DNA of 64,000 bases from Clostridiales bacterium (GTDB taxonomy: Bacteria; Bacillota; Clostridia; Saccharofermentanales; Saccharofermentanaceae): contig JAFSPU010000007.1 in the NCBI GenBank assembly GCA_017451265.1, positions 62,001 to 126,000 of the forward strand, read 5' to 3'. Positions 29,790 to 38,320 of this stretch are shown one piece after another (the stretch's first letter is position 1; each line of letters starts with the position of its first letter). Under the pieces are notes generated by a model. The model saw only the letters and a program-made list of their open reading frames with translations. It made no database searches and was not told where the DNA came from. The position numbers and the translations under genes are program-made.

Positions 29790-30998
29790 GTGTCAGACGT
29801 ATTAAGAGAGATATGTTCTATCGCGCTTTTCAGGAATGTCAGGGAGAAAGAGCCCTTAAAAAGCCTGAGTGATTTCCTTCTTAAGATGGGGCCCGGATTT
29901 AGCATGGAGGAGATGATCGACAGCTACGGTCACTTCGTCTCCAAGCTGTATGAGATGAGGCCTGACGCCGACCTTTCTGCTGCCATCTGGGACACGCTCT
30001 CCGAGGACATGAATCCTTTCATAAGATATAAGATCGATTCCATAATCGCGCCCGAAAGCGGCAGGAAGATGAGCACGCTTATAAAGCTCACGGCAGAGAG
30101 GGAGCTTGACCTTCTCACCAGGATCGGAAACTATACATCATTTGACTTTAAGGACGCAATGGTCTATGACGGGTACCTTCCGGACTTCACGTCATCACAC
30201 ATAGACTTCAAGAAGCGCTACATGAGGATGATCGACCAGATCGAGACCCAAGGCTACGGAATCTACTCGCGCTGCGATTTCTTCAGGATCAAGAACGGTG
30301 CCCTCGTGCCCGTTAAGTCACCTGACCCCATCTGCGCCGAGGACATGTTCTGCTACGAGCGTCAGCGCGGAAGGGTTTACGATAACACCCGTGCCTTCGC
30401 TTCCGGCAAGGCCTTCGAGGATGTGCTTCTGTACGGCGATGCCGGCACAGGCAAGTCTTCTACGGTTAAGACTGCGGCGCGCATGTTCTTTGATGAGGGC
30501 GTGCGTCTCGTTGAGGTACCTAAGAGCGAGCTTCACACACTGTCAGAAGTGTTCGAGTTCCTGTCTGAAGTTCCGATGAAGTTTATCCTGTTTATAGACG
30601 ATATATCATTTGACGCCGATGATGACAGGATCGGTACGCTCAAGTCTGTTATAGAAGGTGCTGCAGGAGGCGGAAGAAAGAACATCGCCGTCTATGCCAC
30701 CAGCAACAGACGCCACATGATCAAGGAGACTTTCTCAGCGCGTGAGAATGAGATACATACTTCGGATACGATCGCAGAGCAGATGAGCCTGTCCGAAAGA
30801 TTCGGTCTGCGCATCCTGTTCGATAAGCCTAATAAGGACACTTATCTGGAGATCGTGCAGGGACTTTGTAAACTTAGAGGCATCGAGGCTGACAAGGATA
30901 AGCTTGCACAGGCTGCAGAGCTTTATGCCATCAGGGGAGGCGGGCGTTCAGCGAGGATCGCCAGACAGTTCGTGGACTCCATCGGAGGTCCGTCTTGA
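29790..30998 (+). CDS. DUF815 family AAA ATPase
   Basis: 402 aa with GTG start at 29790; AAAGGAGG lies 9 bases upstream. An N-terminal helical region (1-200) is followed by an AAA module: Walker A GDAGTGKS (216-223), Walker B FILFIDD (265-271), ATSNRRHMIKETF sensor region and SERFGLRILFD. This is the DUF815 family, common in Clostridia, without a settled function; members are often described as RarA/ClpX-like ATPases. It follows the YunG-like gene with one base between stop and start, so the two are likely coexpressed. Confidence 0.85.
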   Translation: MSDVLREICSIALFRNVREKEPLKSLSDFLLKMGPGFSMEEMIDSYGHFVSKLYEMRPDADLSAAIWDTLSEDMNPFIRYKIDSIIAPESGRKMSTLIKLTAERELDLLTRIGNYTSFDFKDAMVYDGYLPDFTSSHIDFKKRYMRMIDQIETQGYGIYSRCDFFRIKNGALVPVKSPDPICAEDMFCYERQRGRVYDNTRAFASGKAFEDVLLYGDAGTGKSSTVKTAARMFFDEGVRLVEVPKSELHTLSEVFEFLSEVPMKFILFIDDISFDADDDRIGTLKSVIEGAAGGGRKNIAVYATSNRRHMIKETFSARENEIHTSDTIAEQMSLSERFGLRILFDKPNKDTYLEIVQGLCKLRGIEADKDKLAQAAELYAIRGGGRSARIARQFVDSIGGPS

Positions 30999-31028
30999 TC
31001 GCTTTCATATGAAAGCGATTTGTCTTTC
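30998..31028 (+). terminator. terminator after the DUF815 gene
   Basis: Perfect 22-base palindrome ATCGCTTTCATATGAAAGCGAT (arms 30998-31008 and 31009-31019) then TTGTCTTT. The stem may shorten around a CATATG loop. The T-tract is imperfect. Confidence 0.7.
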
Positions 31029-31036
31029 ATACAGTT

Positions 31037-31065
31037 TTGCCTAAATTTATTCACTTTTATTTAAT
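31037..31065 (+). promoter_or_regulatory. promoter of the 31.1-31.26 kb locus
   Basis: TTGCCT (31037-31042), 17-base spacer, TTTAAT (31060-31065). The next bases form an inverted repeat (CACCTGC at 31066-31072 with GCAGGTG around 31078-31084) placed where a repressor would block initiation. Confidence 0.5.
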
Positions 31066-31074
31066 ACACCTGCG

Positions 31075-31264
31075 CGCAGGCAGGTGATAAGATAAAGCCA
31101 TAAAACAAAACGACTTCAAGAAAGGGGTGAGGCCAATGTACGATGAACATTCAGATGCGGGACTTGGTTCTCGCACATTGTTTACCTCCTAAGGATTTGG
31201 TTTTATTTCTTTAACATATAGGCAATTTCAATAAGAAAAAGGGAACTCTTCCGAGTTCCCTTTT
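31075..31264 (+). ncRNA. possible small RNA with anti-Shine-Dalgarno segment
   Basis: The 300-base gap 30999-31298 holds a promoter, an operator-like inverted repeat, hairpin AATGT/ACATT (31135-31151), hairpin TGCGGGA/TCTCGCA (31155-31174), the CU-rich TTTACCTCCT (31181-31190, complementary to AGGAGGTAAA), and a strong terminator. This order fits a trans-acting small RNA or a peptide-controlled attenuator. No known RNA family was recognised. Confidence 0.35.
31136..31192 (+). CDS. possible 18-aa small ORF
   Basis: ATG at 31136 after AAAGGGGTGA; encodes MYDEHSDAGLGSRTLFTS. The ORF is too short to judge by composition. It overlaps two predicted RNA hairpins, so it may be a leader peptide, a small protein, or chance within a small RNA. 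Confidence 0.3.
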   Translation: MYDEHSDAGLGSRTLFTS

Positions 31265-31268
31265 CTCA
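31237..31268. terminator. bidirectional terminator between small-RNA locus and DUF4190 gene
   Basis: Perfect 12-bp stem (31237-31248 with 31253-31264, core GGGAACTC/GAGTTCCC), TTCC loop, T-rich on both strands. It can end + strand RNA from the locus and - strand RNA from the DUF4190 gene. Confidence 0.85.
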
Positions 31269-31298
31269 TGATCAATTACTGATCGAATTCAGCGGTTA

Positions 31299-31610
31299 TC
31301 AGCCGAAGTACTGGCTGTAATCGATAGGGTTGACGATGTTCATGATGATACCGATCAACCAGATTACGCATCCGATGATACCGAGGATCAAACCTGCTGT
31401 AGCGAATCCGCTCTTAGATGTGCCCTTGTTCTTGGCAGTGATTGAGAGGATGATAGCTGCAACGGCGCAAGGTCCGCAGCAAACAACACCGAGGATACCT
31501 GTAACCAGAGCTGCAGTTGCGTTACCGTCACCTGCGTTAGATGAGGGAGCGTCATTGTTCCATGTAGGCTCCGGCTGCTGATAATACTGAGCGTCATTGT
31601 TGTTTTCCAT
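31299..31610 (-). CDS. DUF4190-type small membrane protein
   Basis: 103 aa: Asn/Gln/Pro-rich cytosolic N-terminus (1-30) and two membrane helices (about 32-58 and 68-92) joined by SITAKNKGTSKSG. The layout TAALVTGILGVVCCGPCAVAAIILSI...GFATAGLILGIIG is that of DUF4190 proteins. Good GGAGAG site on the - strand. The function is unknown; these often sit beside DUF2752 genes, as here. Confidence 0.8.
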   Translation of the reverse strand: MENNNDAQYYQQPEPTWNNDAPSSNAGDGNATAALVTGILGVVCCGPCAVAAIILSITAKNKGTSKSGFATAGLILGIIGCVIWLIGIIMNIVNPIDYSQYFG

Positions 31611-31708
31611 ATGAATACTCTCCTTCCATGAATTATCAGTAATATATCACTTTTTTATGAGGTTTGCTACTTGCAATTAGAGCCTTAAACATATTTTAAA
31701 CAACGTTT

Positions 31709-32080
31709 TCAGAAATGCATCACGATCCTGTAGATGCCGAAGGTGCACAGCAGGGCGGTGAAGATGCCGATGACTATGATGTTCCACTTGGGGATGTCTT
31801 CCCGGGATTCATGCTTGTAAAGAAGATAGATGATCTCGGTGGCAATAAGGGGCCAGGTGAAGAACATGAACTGATTGTCCTTGTAGGCACTTCCGGGGTC
31901 GCCTTCAGCAAGATGAATGAACATATGGGAGATGCCGCATGAGGGGCACTTAAGGCCGGTCAGTTCGTGGAATGCGCACTTAAGGCCGAACCCCGTGAAT
32001 CGGTTGATGAAGTAATATACAATTCCGACAATTATTATTATCGTTATGTCCCGGATCGTCTTTTTCCATGCGTCAGTCAT
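31709..32080 (-). CDS. DUF2752 membrane protein
   Basis: 123 aa with three membrane helices (about 12-30, 72-88, 98-118). The family mark ELTGLKCPSCGISHMF is present; its two Cys may bind a metal or form a disulfide. It lies upstream of the DUF4190 gene on the same strand, 98 bases apart, and is divergent from the YfcE-type gene. No function is established. Confidence 0.82.
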   Translation of the reverse strand: MTDAWKKTIRDITIIIIVGIVYYFINRFTGFGLKCAFHELTGLKCPSCGISHMFIHLAEGDPGSAYKDNQFMFFTWPLIATEIIYLLYKHESREDIPKWNIIVIGIFTALLCTFGIYRIVMHF

Positions 32081-32130
32081 AGAACGATTATAGTATAATC
32101 AGGGCATAAAAGCATTGGAGTTCAATACTT

Positions 32131-32649
32131 ATGAAGTTTTTCGTAGTTTCTGATATTCACGGAGACTCTTACTGGGCGCAGCGGGCAGTGGATACTTTCG
32201 TATCCGAGGGTGCTGACCGCCTGGTCCTTCTGGGTGACATTCTTTACCACGGACCCAGGAACGATCTGCCGGAGAATTATAACCCCAAGAAAGTAATCGA
32301 GATCTTTAACGGCTATGCCGACAGGATACTTGCGGTGCGCGGTAACTGTGAGGCGGAAGTCGATCAGATGGTGCTCAAGTTTCCCTGCATGGCTGACTAC
32401 GCTTACATCGTCAGCGGCGAGACCGTCTTCTTTGCCACGCACGGGCACATCTATAACGAGCAGACACTGCAGGCCTATATCAGCAAGGGCACTGTGGTTT
32501 TATCCGGACACACACATGTAACTGTCGATGAAGTCAGGAACGGGATCCGATACATGAACCCCGGTTCTCCTTCCATCCCCAAAGAGGGAAGCAAACCCTC
32601 TTACATCGTGATCGATGACGGACAAGCAGTATTAAAGGAGTTTACATAA
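32131..32649 (+). CDS. yfcE: YfcE/MJ0936-type metallophosphoesterase
   Basis: 172 aa. Calcineurin-like motifs in order: SDIHGD (7-12), LLGDILYHGPRN, VRGNCEAEVD, FATHGH and LSGHTHV, which bind two metals. Family members hydrolyse phosphodiester test substrates; the natural one is uncertain. TTGGAG precedes the ATG, and a TATAAT at 32094-32099 is a likely -10. Three bases separate it from the hydrogenase gene. Confidence 0.9.
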   Translation: MKFFVVSDIHGDSYWAQRAVDTFVSEGADRLVLLGDILYHGPRNDLPENYNPKKVIEIFNGYADRILAVRGNCEAEVDQMVLKFPCMADYAYIVSGETVFFATHGHIYNEQTLQAYISKGTVVLSGHTHVTVDEVRNGIRYMNPGSPSIPKEGSKPSYIVIDDGQAVLKEFT

Positions 32650-32652
32650 GCT

Positions 32653-34128
32653 ATGGTTAAGAATGATGAGGGCATCGTAAAGCTCAAGCATTTCATCATG
32701 GAGGAGGTCTGCCGCCTCGCCTGGAAGGGTGAACTTACCCCCGAGAACGAGGAGCAGCTCGTCTATAGGATCAGCCCCGGACCTAAGCCCGAGTACCGCT
32801 GCTGCGTGTACAAGGAGCGCGAGATAAACCGCCAGAGGATCCGTCTTGCCAAGGGTCTTTGTCCTACCGCCGAGCCTGACAAGCAGCATCACAATGTGGT
32901 GCAGGTAATTAACCCTGCGTGTGACTCGTGTCCGCTGCAGTCTTTCGTCGTCACCGACAACTGCAGATTCTGCCTGGGTAAGGCGTGCCTCAACTCTTGT
33001 AAGTTTGATGCCATCTCCAAGGGCGAGCTGCGCATGCATATCGACCCTCACAAGTGTAAGGAGTGCGGCAAGTGCGCCAACGCCTGCCCTTATGAGGCCA
33101 TCATCCACCAGATCCGTCCCTGTAAGAGAGCGTGCCCTGTCGGCGCCATCACGTACGATGAGTACGGTCTGTGCCTGATAGACGAGACCAAGTGCATCCA
33201 CTGCGGCCACTGCATTCACAGCTGCCCCTTCGGTGCCATCGGTTCCAAGACATACCTCGTAAACATCATTCAGGACATACTCGCGGGCAAGGAAGTCATC
33301 GCCATGGCTGCCCCTGCCACAGAAGGCCAGTTCGGAGCCGACATCACCATGGGCTCCATCCGTAAGACTCTCATGGACATGGGCTTCGCCGACATGGTGG
33401 AGGTAGGCCTCGGAGGCGACATGACAGCGGCTTATGAGGCGCTCGAGTGGGCTGAGGCTCTTAAGGAGGGACGCAAGATGACCACATCCTGCTGCCCCGC
33501 GTTCAAGTACATGCTTAAGAAGCACTTCCCCGACCAGTACAAGGAGAACATGTCGCAGACGGTTTCCCCGATGGTCGCCATCAGCCGTTACCTCAAGCTC
33601 ACGCACCCGGGCTGCGTCACAGTCTTCATCGGACCATGCATCGCCAAGAAGTCGGAGGCCAACGACAAGACTATCCCGGGCACTGCCGACTACGCCGTAA
33701 CTTACGGTGAGCTTAGAGCCCTCATCCGTTCCAAGGACATGGAGATCAAGCCCGTAACAGATGAGTACCAGGAGGCTTCAGTCTGGGGCAAGAAGTTTGC
33801 CACCAGCGGCGGCGTGGCCAATGCCGTTATGGAGGTAATGCGCGAGCGCGGGATCGATACGGATTCCATCACACTCGAACGCTGCGCGGGCGGAGACGAA
33901 TGCCGCAAGGCACTCCTGCTTCTTAAGGCAGGCAGGATAGAGGCCGACTTCATCGAGGGTATGATCTGCCCGGGCGGATGCGTAGGCGGACCTTCCAAGC
34001 ACAAGACGGAAGCCGAGATTACGAAGGCCAGAAACACACTGCTTGACCAGGCCGACGACAGGAGCGTTCTTAAGAACCTGGAGAACTATCCCATGGATAA
34101 GTTCTCCATGCACCGTGACGGTCACTAG
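32653..34128 (+). CDS. [FeFe] hydrogenase with N-terminal Fe-S domains (group B-like)
   Basis: 491 aa. Residues about 90-195 have several cysteine clusters, including CKECGKCANACP and CIHCGHCIHSCP for 4Fe-4S centres. The catalytic part has TTSCCPAF (Cys281 ligand, Cys280 proton relay), GPCIAKKSEA (Cys329) and MICPGGCVGG (Cys439, Cys443). These are the H-cluster motifs in variant form: the usual GGGQP after the last motif is GGPSKH. It would evolve or use H2 with ferredoxin-like partners in the cytosol. No maturation genes (hydEFG) or NAD-linked subunits are in the window. The small-subunit domain is missing. Confidence 0.82.
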   Translation: MVKNDEGIVKLKHFIMEEVCRLAWKGELTPENEEQLVYRISPGPKPEYRCCVYKEREINRQRIRLAKGLCPTAEPDKQHHNVVQVINPACDSCPLQSFVVTDNCRFCLGKACLNSCKFDAISKGELRMHIDPHKCKECGKCANACPYEAIIHQIRPCKRACPVGAITYDEYGLCLIDETKCIHCGHCIHSCPFGAIGSKTYLVNIIQDILAGKEVIAMAAPATEGQFGADITMGSIRKTLMDMGFADMVEVGLGGDMTAAYEALEWAEALKEGRKMTTSCCPAFKYMLKKHFPDQYKENMSQTVSPMVAISRYLKLTHPGCVTVFIGPCIAKKSEANDKTIPGTADYAVTYGELRALIRSKDMEIKPVTDEYQEASVWGKKFATSGGVANAVMEVMRERGIDTDSITLERCAGGDECRKALLLLKAGRIEADFIEGMICPGGCVGGPSKHKTEAEITKARNTLLDQADDRSVLKNLENYPMDKFSMHRDGH

Positions 34129-34167
34129 TGTAAAATTAAAAGACAGCTTTTAAGGAAGGACGACACC

Positions 34168-36381
34168 ATGGCTAAGAAGAAAGACTTTATTGATGAACTT
34201 ATCAGTCAGATGACTGTCGAAGAAAAGGCTGCGCAGATGCTTCAGGTGCCCGTTTCCGTGGTGGGAATGGATGAGGCGCGCAAGTGGGCCCGTAAGGGAG
34301 CTGGATCCTTCCTTAATGTGCTCGGAGAGGAGATGGAGGAGCTCTCCCGCATCTCCCGTGAGGAAACCAGACTTAAGATCCCGACCATCTTCGGTATCGA
34401 TGCCGTTCACGGCCACTGCCTTAATAAGGACGCCACAATTTTCCCGTCCCAGCTTGCCATGGCTTGCAGCTGGAACAAGGACCTCGTGGAGCAGATCGGT
34501 AAGGCCACAGCTACAGAGGTAGCTACCGAAGGAATTCAGTGGACATTCTCTCCTATCCTGTGTCTTGCCAGGGACCCCAGGTGGGGAAGGACCAATGAGA
34601 CTTTCGGCGAGGACAAGTATCTGTCCGGCGAGCTCGGCACAGCCATGATCAAGGGCTACCAGGGCGAGGACTTAAGCGACGATACTGCCATCCTTGCATG
34701 TGCCAAGCATTTCATTGCGTACGGTGAAGCTACCGGCGCGCGCGATTCATATGACACTGAGATCACCATGCGTAAGGTAAGGGACGAGTTCCTCTCGCCC
34801 TTCCGCAAGGCCGTAGACGCAGGCTGCGCCACATTCATGACGGCGTATGGCTCGCTTGACGGCGTGCCTCTTACAGCCAACGAGAAGGCTCTGCGCGGAC
34901 TGCTGCGTGACGAGCTCGGCTTCGACGGCTTCGTGGTAACTGACTGGGATACGGTTAATGCCCTGATAAGACGCCAGAAGGTGTGCGAGGACCACGGCGA
35001 GGCTTCAAGGCTTGCTGCCCAGGCAGGCAACGACATGATCATGGCCACCCTCGAGTTCTACGACGCCATCATCAAGCAGGTCAAGGCCGGCAAGATCAAG
35101 GAGTCCTACCTCGATGAGGCCGTTAAGCATATCCTCACGGTTAAGCTGCGCCTTAACATGTGGAAGAAGCCCCTTAAGAAGGGTGTACCCGGCAGCATCG
35201 GCTGCAAGGCTCACCATAACATTTCGCTCGAGGCAGCGCGTGACAGCGTAGTGCTTTTGAAGAATAACGGCGTGCTTCCGGTCAGGGGTGCCACTAAGGT
35301 AAAGAAGATCGCGGTAATCGGCCCTAATGCCGACGACATCCGCGCGCAGTACGGCGACTGGACTTACTTCACGCATCCCGTGCCCGGCATCGAGAAGGAG
35401 CCTGTAAGGCCTTACGTTACTTTGCTTGAGGGCATTAAGGACATCGCCGAGAGCAAGGGCATCGAGGTGTGCTATTCCTACGGCTGCAGCGTAAACAGGA
35501 AGGACTACTTCAAGGGTAACTTCGCAGGCATCCCCGAGTTCATGGAGCAGTGCTATATCGATAACGACCACAAGGCACCTTTCTACAAGGAGATGTCTTA
35601 TGTTAATGAAGCCGCATCCATTGCCAAGAGCTGCGACCTGATCGTGGTGGCCATCGGTGACAACTACAACCAGGCTGGCGAGTATAACGACAGAGCTGAT
35701 CTTAAGCCTTCTGGCATGCAGGAAGCTCTCATCCGCGTGCTGTCCACGCTTAACGTGCCGATGGTAACTGTTTCCATCGCATCCAAGCCTCTCATCCTGA
35801 CGGAAGCCGCCGAGAAGTCAGATGCAGTCATCTGCGCGTTCAACGGCGGAATGTACGGCGGACAGGCTGTGGCAGAAGTAATCTTCGGCAAGCTTAACCC
35901 GAGGGGAAGACTTCCCATCTCGTTCCCGGTCATGACAGGTCAGGTTCCCGTGTACTACAATCAGTTCCCGGGCTGGCATGAGGGCCGTTATGTAGACTGC
36001 CCCGAGCAGCCGCTCTACGCTTTCGGCGAGGGTCTGTCCTACACCAGATATGATTACTCTGACCTGAAGTTTAACAAGAAGACCAAGACCGTTACGGTCA
36101 ACGTCACCAACAAGGGTAAGCGCAAGGGCATCGAGGTAGTTCAGGTTTACGTCAACGATGTGGTAAGCTCTGTAATGACTGCTGTGAAGAACCTTGCAGG
36201 CTTCGAGAGAGTGGAGCTTGATGCTGGGCAGACTAAGAAGGTAAGTATCAAGCTTGATGACGAGGCCTTCAGCGTGGTGCTTCCTGACGAGACTACGGTA
36301 ATCGAGCCCGGCAAGTTCGAGATCATGGCGGGTCACAGCTCTAAGGACAAGGATCTTATTAAGGTAACGGTAACTTTATAA
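34168..36381 (+). CDS. bglX: glycoside hydrolase family 3 beta-glucosidase
   Basis: 737 aa, no signal peptide, so cytosolic. GH3 N-terminal domain with IFGIDAVHGHCLNKDATIFPSQLAMACSWN, RDPRWGRTNETFGEDKYL, CAKHFIAYGEATGARDSYDTE and nucleophile Asp259 in GFVVTDWDTV. The C-terminal GH3 domain starts at about 350 (SLEAARDSVVLLKNNGVLPV) and ends in a fibronectin-III-like domain (about 630-735). It likely splits beta-glucosides or short beta-glucans taken up as oligosaccharides. AAGGAAGG precedes the ATG. cysK follows with zero gap. Confidence 0.93.
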   Translation: MAKKKDFIDELISQMTVEEKAAQMLQVPVSVVGMDEARKWARKGAGSFLNVLGEEMEELSRISREETRLKIPTIFGIDAVHGHCLNKDATIFPSQLAMACSWNKDLVEQIGKATATEVATEGIQWTFSPILCLARDPRWGRTNETFGEDKYLSGELGTAMIKGYQGEDLSDDTAILACAKHFIAYGEATGARDSYDTEITMRKVRDEFLSPFRKAVDAGCATFMTAYGSLDGVPLTANEKALRGLLRDELGFDGFVVTDWDTVNALIRRQKVCEDHGEASRLAAQAGNDMIMATLEFYDAIIKQVKAGKIKESYLDEAVKHILTVKLRLNMWKKPLKKGVPGSIGCKAHHNISLEAARDSVVLLKNNGVLPVRGATKVKKIAVIGPNADDIRAQYGDWTYFTHPVPGIEKEPVRPYVTLLEGIKDIAESKGIEVCYSYGCSVNRKDYFKGNFAGIPEFMEQCYIDNDHKAPFYKEMSYVNEAASIAKSCDLIVVAIGDNYNQAGEYNDRADLKPSGMQEALIRVLSTLNVPMVTVSIASKPLILTEAAEKSDAVICAFNGGMYGGQAVAEVIFGKLNPRGRLPISFPVMTGQVPVYYNQFPGWHEGRYVDCPEQPLYAFGEGLSYTRYDYSDLKFNKKTKTVTVNVTNKGKRKGIEVVQVYVNDVVSSVMTAVKNLAGFERVELDAGQTKKVSIKLDDEAFSVVLPDETTVIEPGKFEIMAGHSSKDKDLIKVTVTL

Positions 36382-37308
36382 ATGATATGCAATAACATTT
36401 TGGAGGCGGTAGGCAATACACCGCTTATCAGGCTGAACAGGCTGGTGCCGGAAGGTGCCGCAGAGGTTCTCGTTAAGTTCGAGGGCCTGAATGTAGGCGG
36501 TTCCGTCAAGACGCGCACCGCTCTTAACATGATTGAGAAGGCGGAGCAGGAAGGCATCCTCACGCCCGACAGCGTGATCGTGGAGCCCACTTCCGGTAAC
36601 CAGGGAATAGGACTCGCGCTCATCGGTGCCGTAAGAGGCTACCGTACTGTGATTATCATGCCTGACTCCGTAAGCATCGAGAGAAGAAAGCTTGTGGAGC
36701 ATTACGGCGCTGAGGTTATCCTCACGCATGACGACGGCGACATCGGGCTCGCGATCAAGGAGTGCATCGACATCGCTTATAAGATGAAGGAAGAGGACCC
36801 GCACGTGTTCATCCCGCAGCAGTTCGAGAACCCTGCCAATGTGGAAGCTCAGTATACTAAGACTGCGCGCGAGATCCTGGATGCATGCGGCAAGCCTGTA
36901 GACGGCTTCGTTTCAGGAATCGGAACCGGCGGCACCATTACGGGTATCGGTAAGGCATTAAGAGAAGCTAACCCGGATGTAGTTATCTGGGCGGCTGAAC
37001 CCGAGCACGCTGCCATTCTTTCCGGAGGCTCCATCGGAACACACATCCAGATGGGTATCGGAGACGGACTCATTCCTGCTATACTTGATACGGCAATCTA
37101 TAATGACATCGCTATTATTACAGATGAAGAAGCTCTTACCATGAGTAAGGAGCTCGCTTCCAAGGAGGGAATCCTGTGCGGTATCTCCTCGGGAACGAAT
37201 GTGGCAGGAGCCATTAAGCTTGCCAAGAAACTCGGAGCGGGGAAGACAGTCGTTACTGTTCTTCCCGATACAGCGGAGAGGTACTTCTCCACACCGCTGT
37301 TTGAATAA
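36382..37308 (+). CDS. cysK: cysteine synthase-like PLP enzyme
   Basis: 308 aa fold-type II PLP enzyme. PLP lysine is Lys43 in EGLNVGGSVKTRTA; the substrate loop is PTSGNQG (69-75), and the PLP phosphate loop is SGIGTGGTITGIG. Classical CysK has NPxxSVKDR and TSGNTG, so two family positions differ (Asp to Thr, Thr to Gln); such variants appear to form a clostridial subfamily. The likely reaction is cysteine from O-acetylserine and sulfide. It starts directly after the GH3 stop without a visible Shine-Dalgarno, so it may rely on coupling. Confidence 0.88.
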   Translation: MICNNILEAVGNTPLIRLNRLVPEGAAEVLVKFEGLNVGGSVKTRTALNMIEKAEQEGILTPDSVIVEPTSGNQGIGLALIGAVRGYRTVIIMPDSVSIERRKLVEHYGAEVILTHDDGDIGLAIKECIDIAYKMKEEDPHVFIPQQFENPANVEAQYTKTAREILDACGKPVDGFVSGIGTGGTITGIGKALREANPDVVIWAAEPEHAAILSGGSIGTHIQMGIGDGLIPAILDTAIYNDIAIITDEEALTMSKELASKEGILCGISSGTNVAGAIKLAKKLGAGKTVVTVLPDTAERYFSTPLFE

Positions 37309-37339
37309 GTTATTCATAATAAAAGGGAGGATATAAAAA

Positions 37340-38254
37340 ATGAAGATGAAGAAGCTAGTTGCATCAGTACTTGCACTCTCCTTTATGGCAGGCGTGGCAG
37401 GATGCTCCAAGGTGAAGTCCATTACCGGCGAAGAGGCAGTTAATGTCCTGGAAGAGCTGGGGTATGAGGAGATCGACGCGGATGATATGGAAGATATTGA
37501 CGATCCCGACGATTCTTTGATCTCAGACGGATTCTATGTGGTAATGGACCGTGATTACATTGAGGATAAGGTTGCGGAAGTGGAGCCTTATATCAGGATG
37601 ACGGGCATGGATATCGGTATCGATATCGATAACGTAGAAGAGGCTACAGTCTTCTTAAGATGTGAAGGCATTGATGATGCTGATGATATGGAAGAGCCCG
37701 GTGATCTCGAGGATATCGAGATTAATCTGTTCGGAGGCGCTCAGATTACTCTTGATGAGTATGATCAGGATGTTCTTGATGATATCGAGGACGGACTTGA
37801 TGATCTTCTGCGTAAGATCAATGTAGACATCGATGACTTGAGCCAGGATGAATATAAGCTTAACAAGAATTCGCTCTACCTCAGACTCCATGTGTCAGTA
37901 GAGGATTTTATAGAGGTTTTAATGGAGTCTGATTTCTATGACGCACTTCTTGAGACTTCCCCGGATGACGATGAAGCAGAGGAGCTTGAGGAGGCTTTAC
38001 AGAATATCACCGGTGATATAAGTCTCGCTGTTTATGTTTCTGACGGAAACATTCTGTTTATTATCGGAGCATCTCTTAACTGCGAGCCCTCATTCATTAA
38101 CGAGTTCTGCCGTGAAGCAGGCGTCGATGATCCTACGGATATGCCTAGCAGCGAGGCCGTGACAGAAGCTCTCATCGATACACTTGATGATTATGCGGCT
38201 CTGCTTACCGCACGTTCCAGCTATAATACCGACTATTCTCTTTACGATTTCTGA
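37340..38254 (+). CDS. hyper-acidic lipoprotein, paralog 1
   Basis: 304 aa, not assigned to a known family. Signal peptide with lipobox VAGC (Cys22), then SKVKSITGEEAVNVLEELGYEEID. Asp/Glu are extremely common (e.g. DADDMEDIDDPDDS), giving a very low pI. Predicted to be anchored outside the cell. GGGAGG lies before the ATG. The next gene is a clear paralog: both share CSKVKxxTG, a D/E-rich linker, Q(I/M)TL, an ED(L)(S)xDEYxxxKN(E/S)xYLR stretch, and a TGD(I/L)x(L/V)A strand. Confidence 0.75.
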   Translation: MKMKKLVASVLALSFMAGVAGCSKVKSITGEEAVNVLEELGYEEIDADDMEDIDDPDDSLISDGFYVVMDRDYIEDKVAEVEPYIRMTGMDIGIDIDNVEEATVFLRCEGIDDADDMEEPGDLEDIEINLFGGAQITLDEYDQDVLDDIEDGLDDLLRKINVDIDDLSQDEYKLNKNSLYLRLHVSVEDFIEVLMESDFYDALLETSPDDDEAEELEEALQNITGDISLAVYVSDGNILFIIGASLNCEPSFINEFCREAGVDDPTDMPSSEAVTEALIDTLDDYAALLTARSSYNTDYSLYDF

Positions 38255-38320
38255 TCAAGCTTTACTTTTAGATAGTTGTCAAGTATATTTATCGTGATTT
38301 ATCAACAGGAGGATAGATTT

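Noticed and set aside
32632..33606. 324-codon - strand open frame opposite the hydrogenase
   Set aside because: Shadow of the hydrogenase gene, no RBS and no recognisable motif.
38276..38304. TTGTCA as promoter of lipoprotein paralog 2
   Set aside because: No -10 at a suitable distance.
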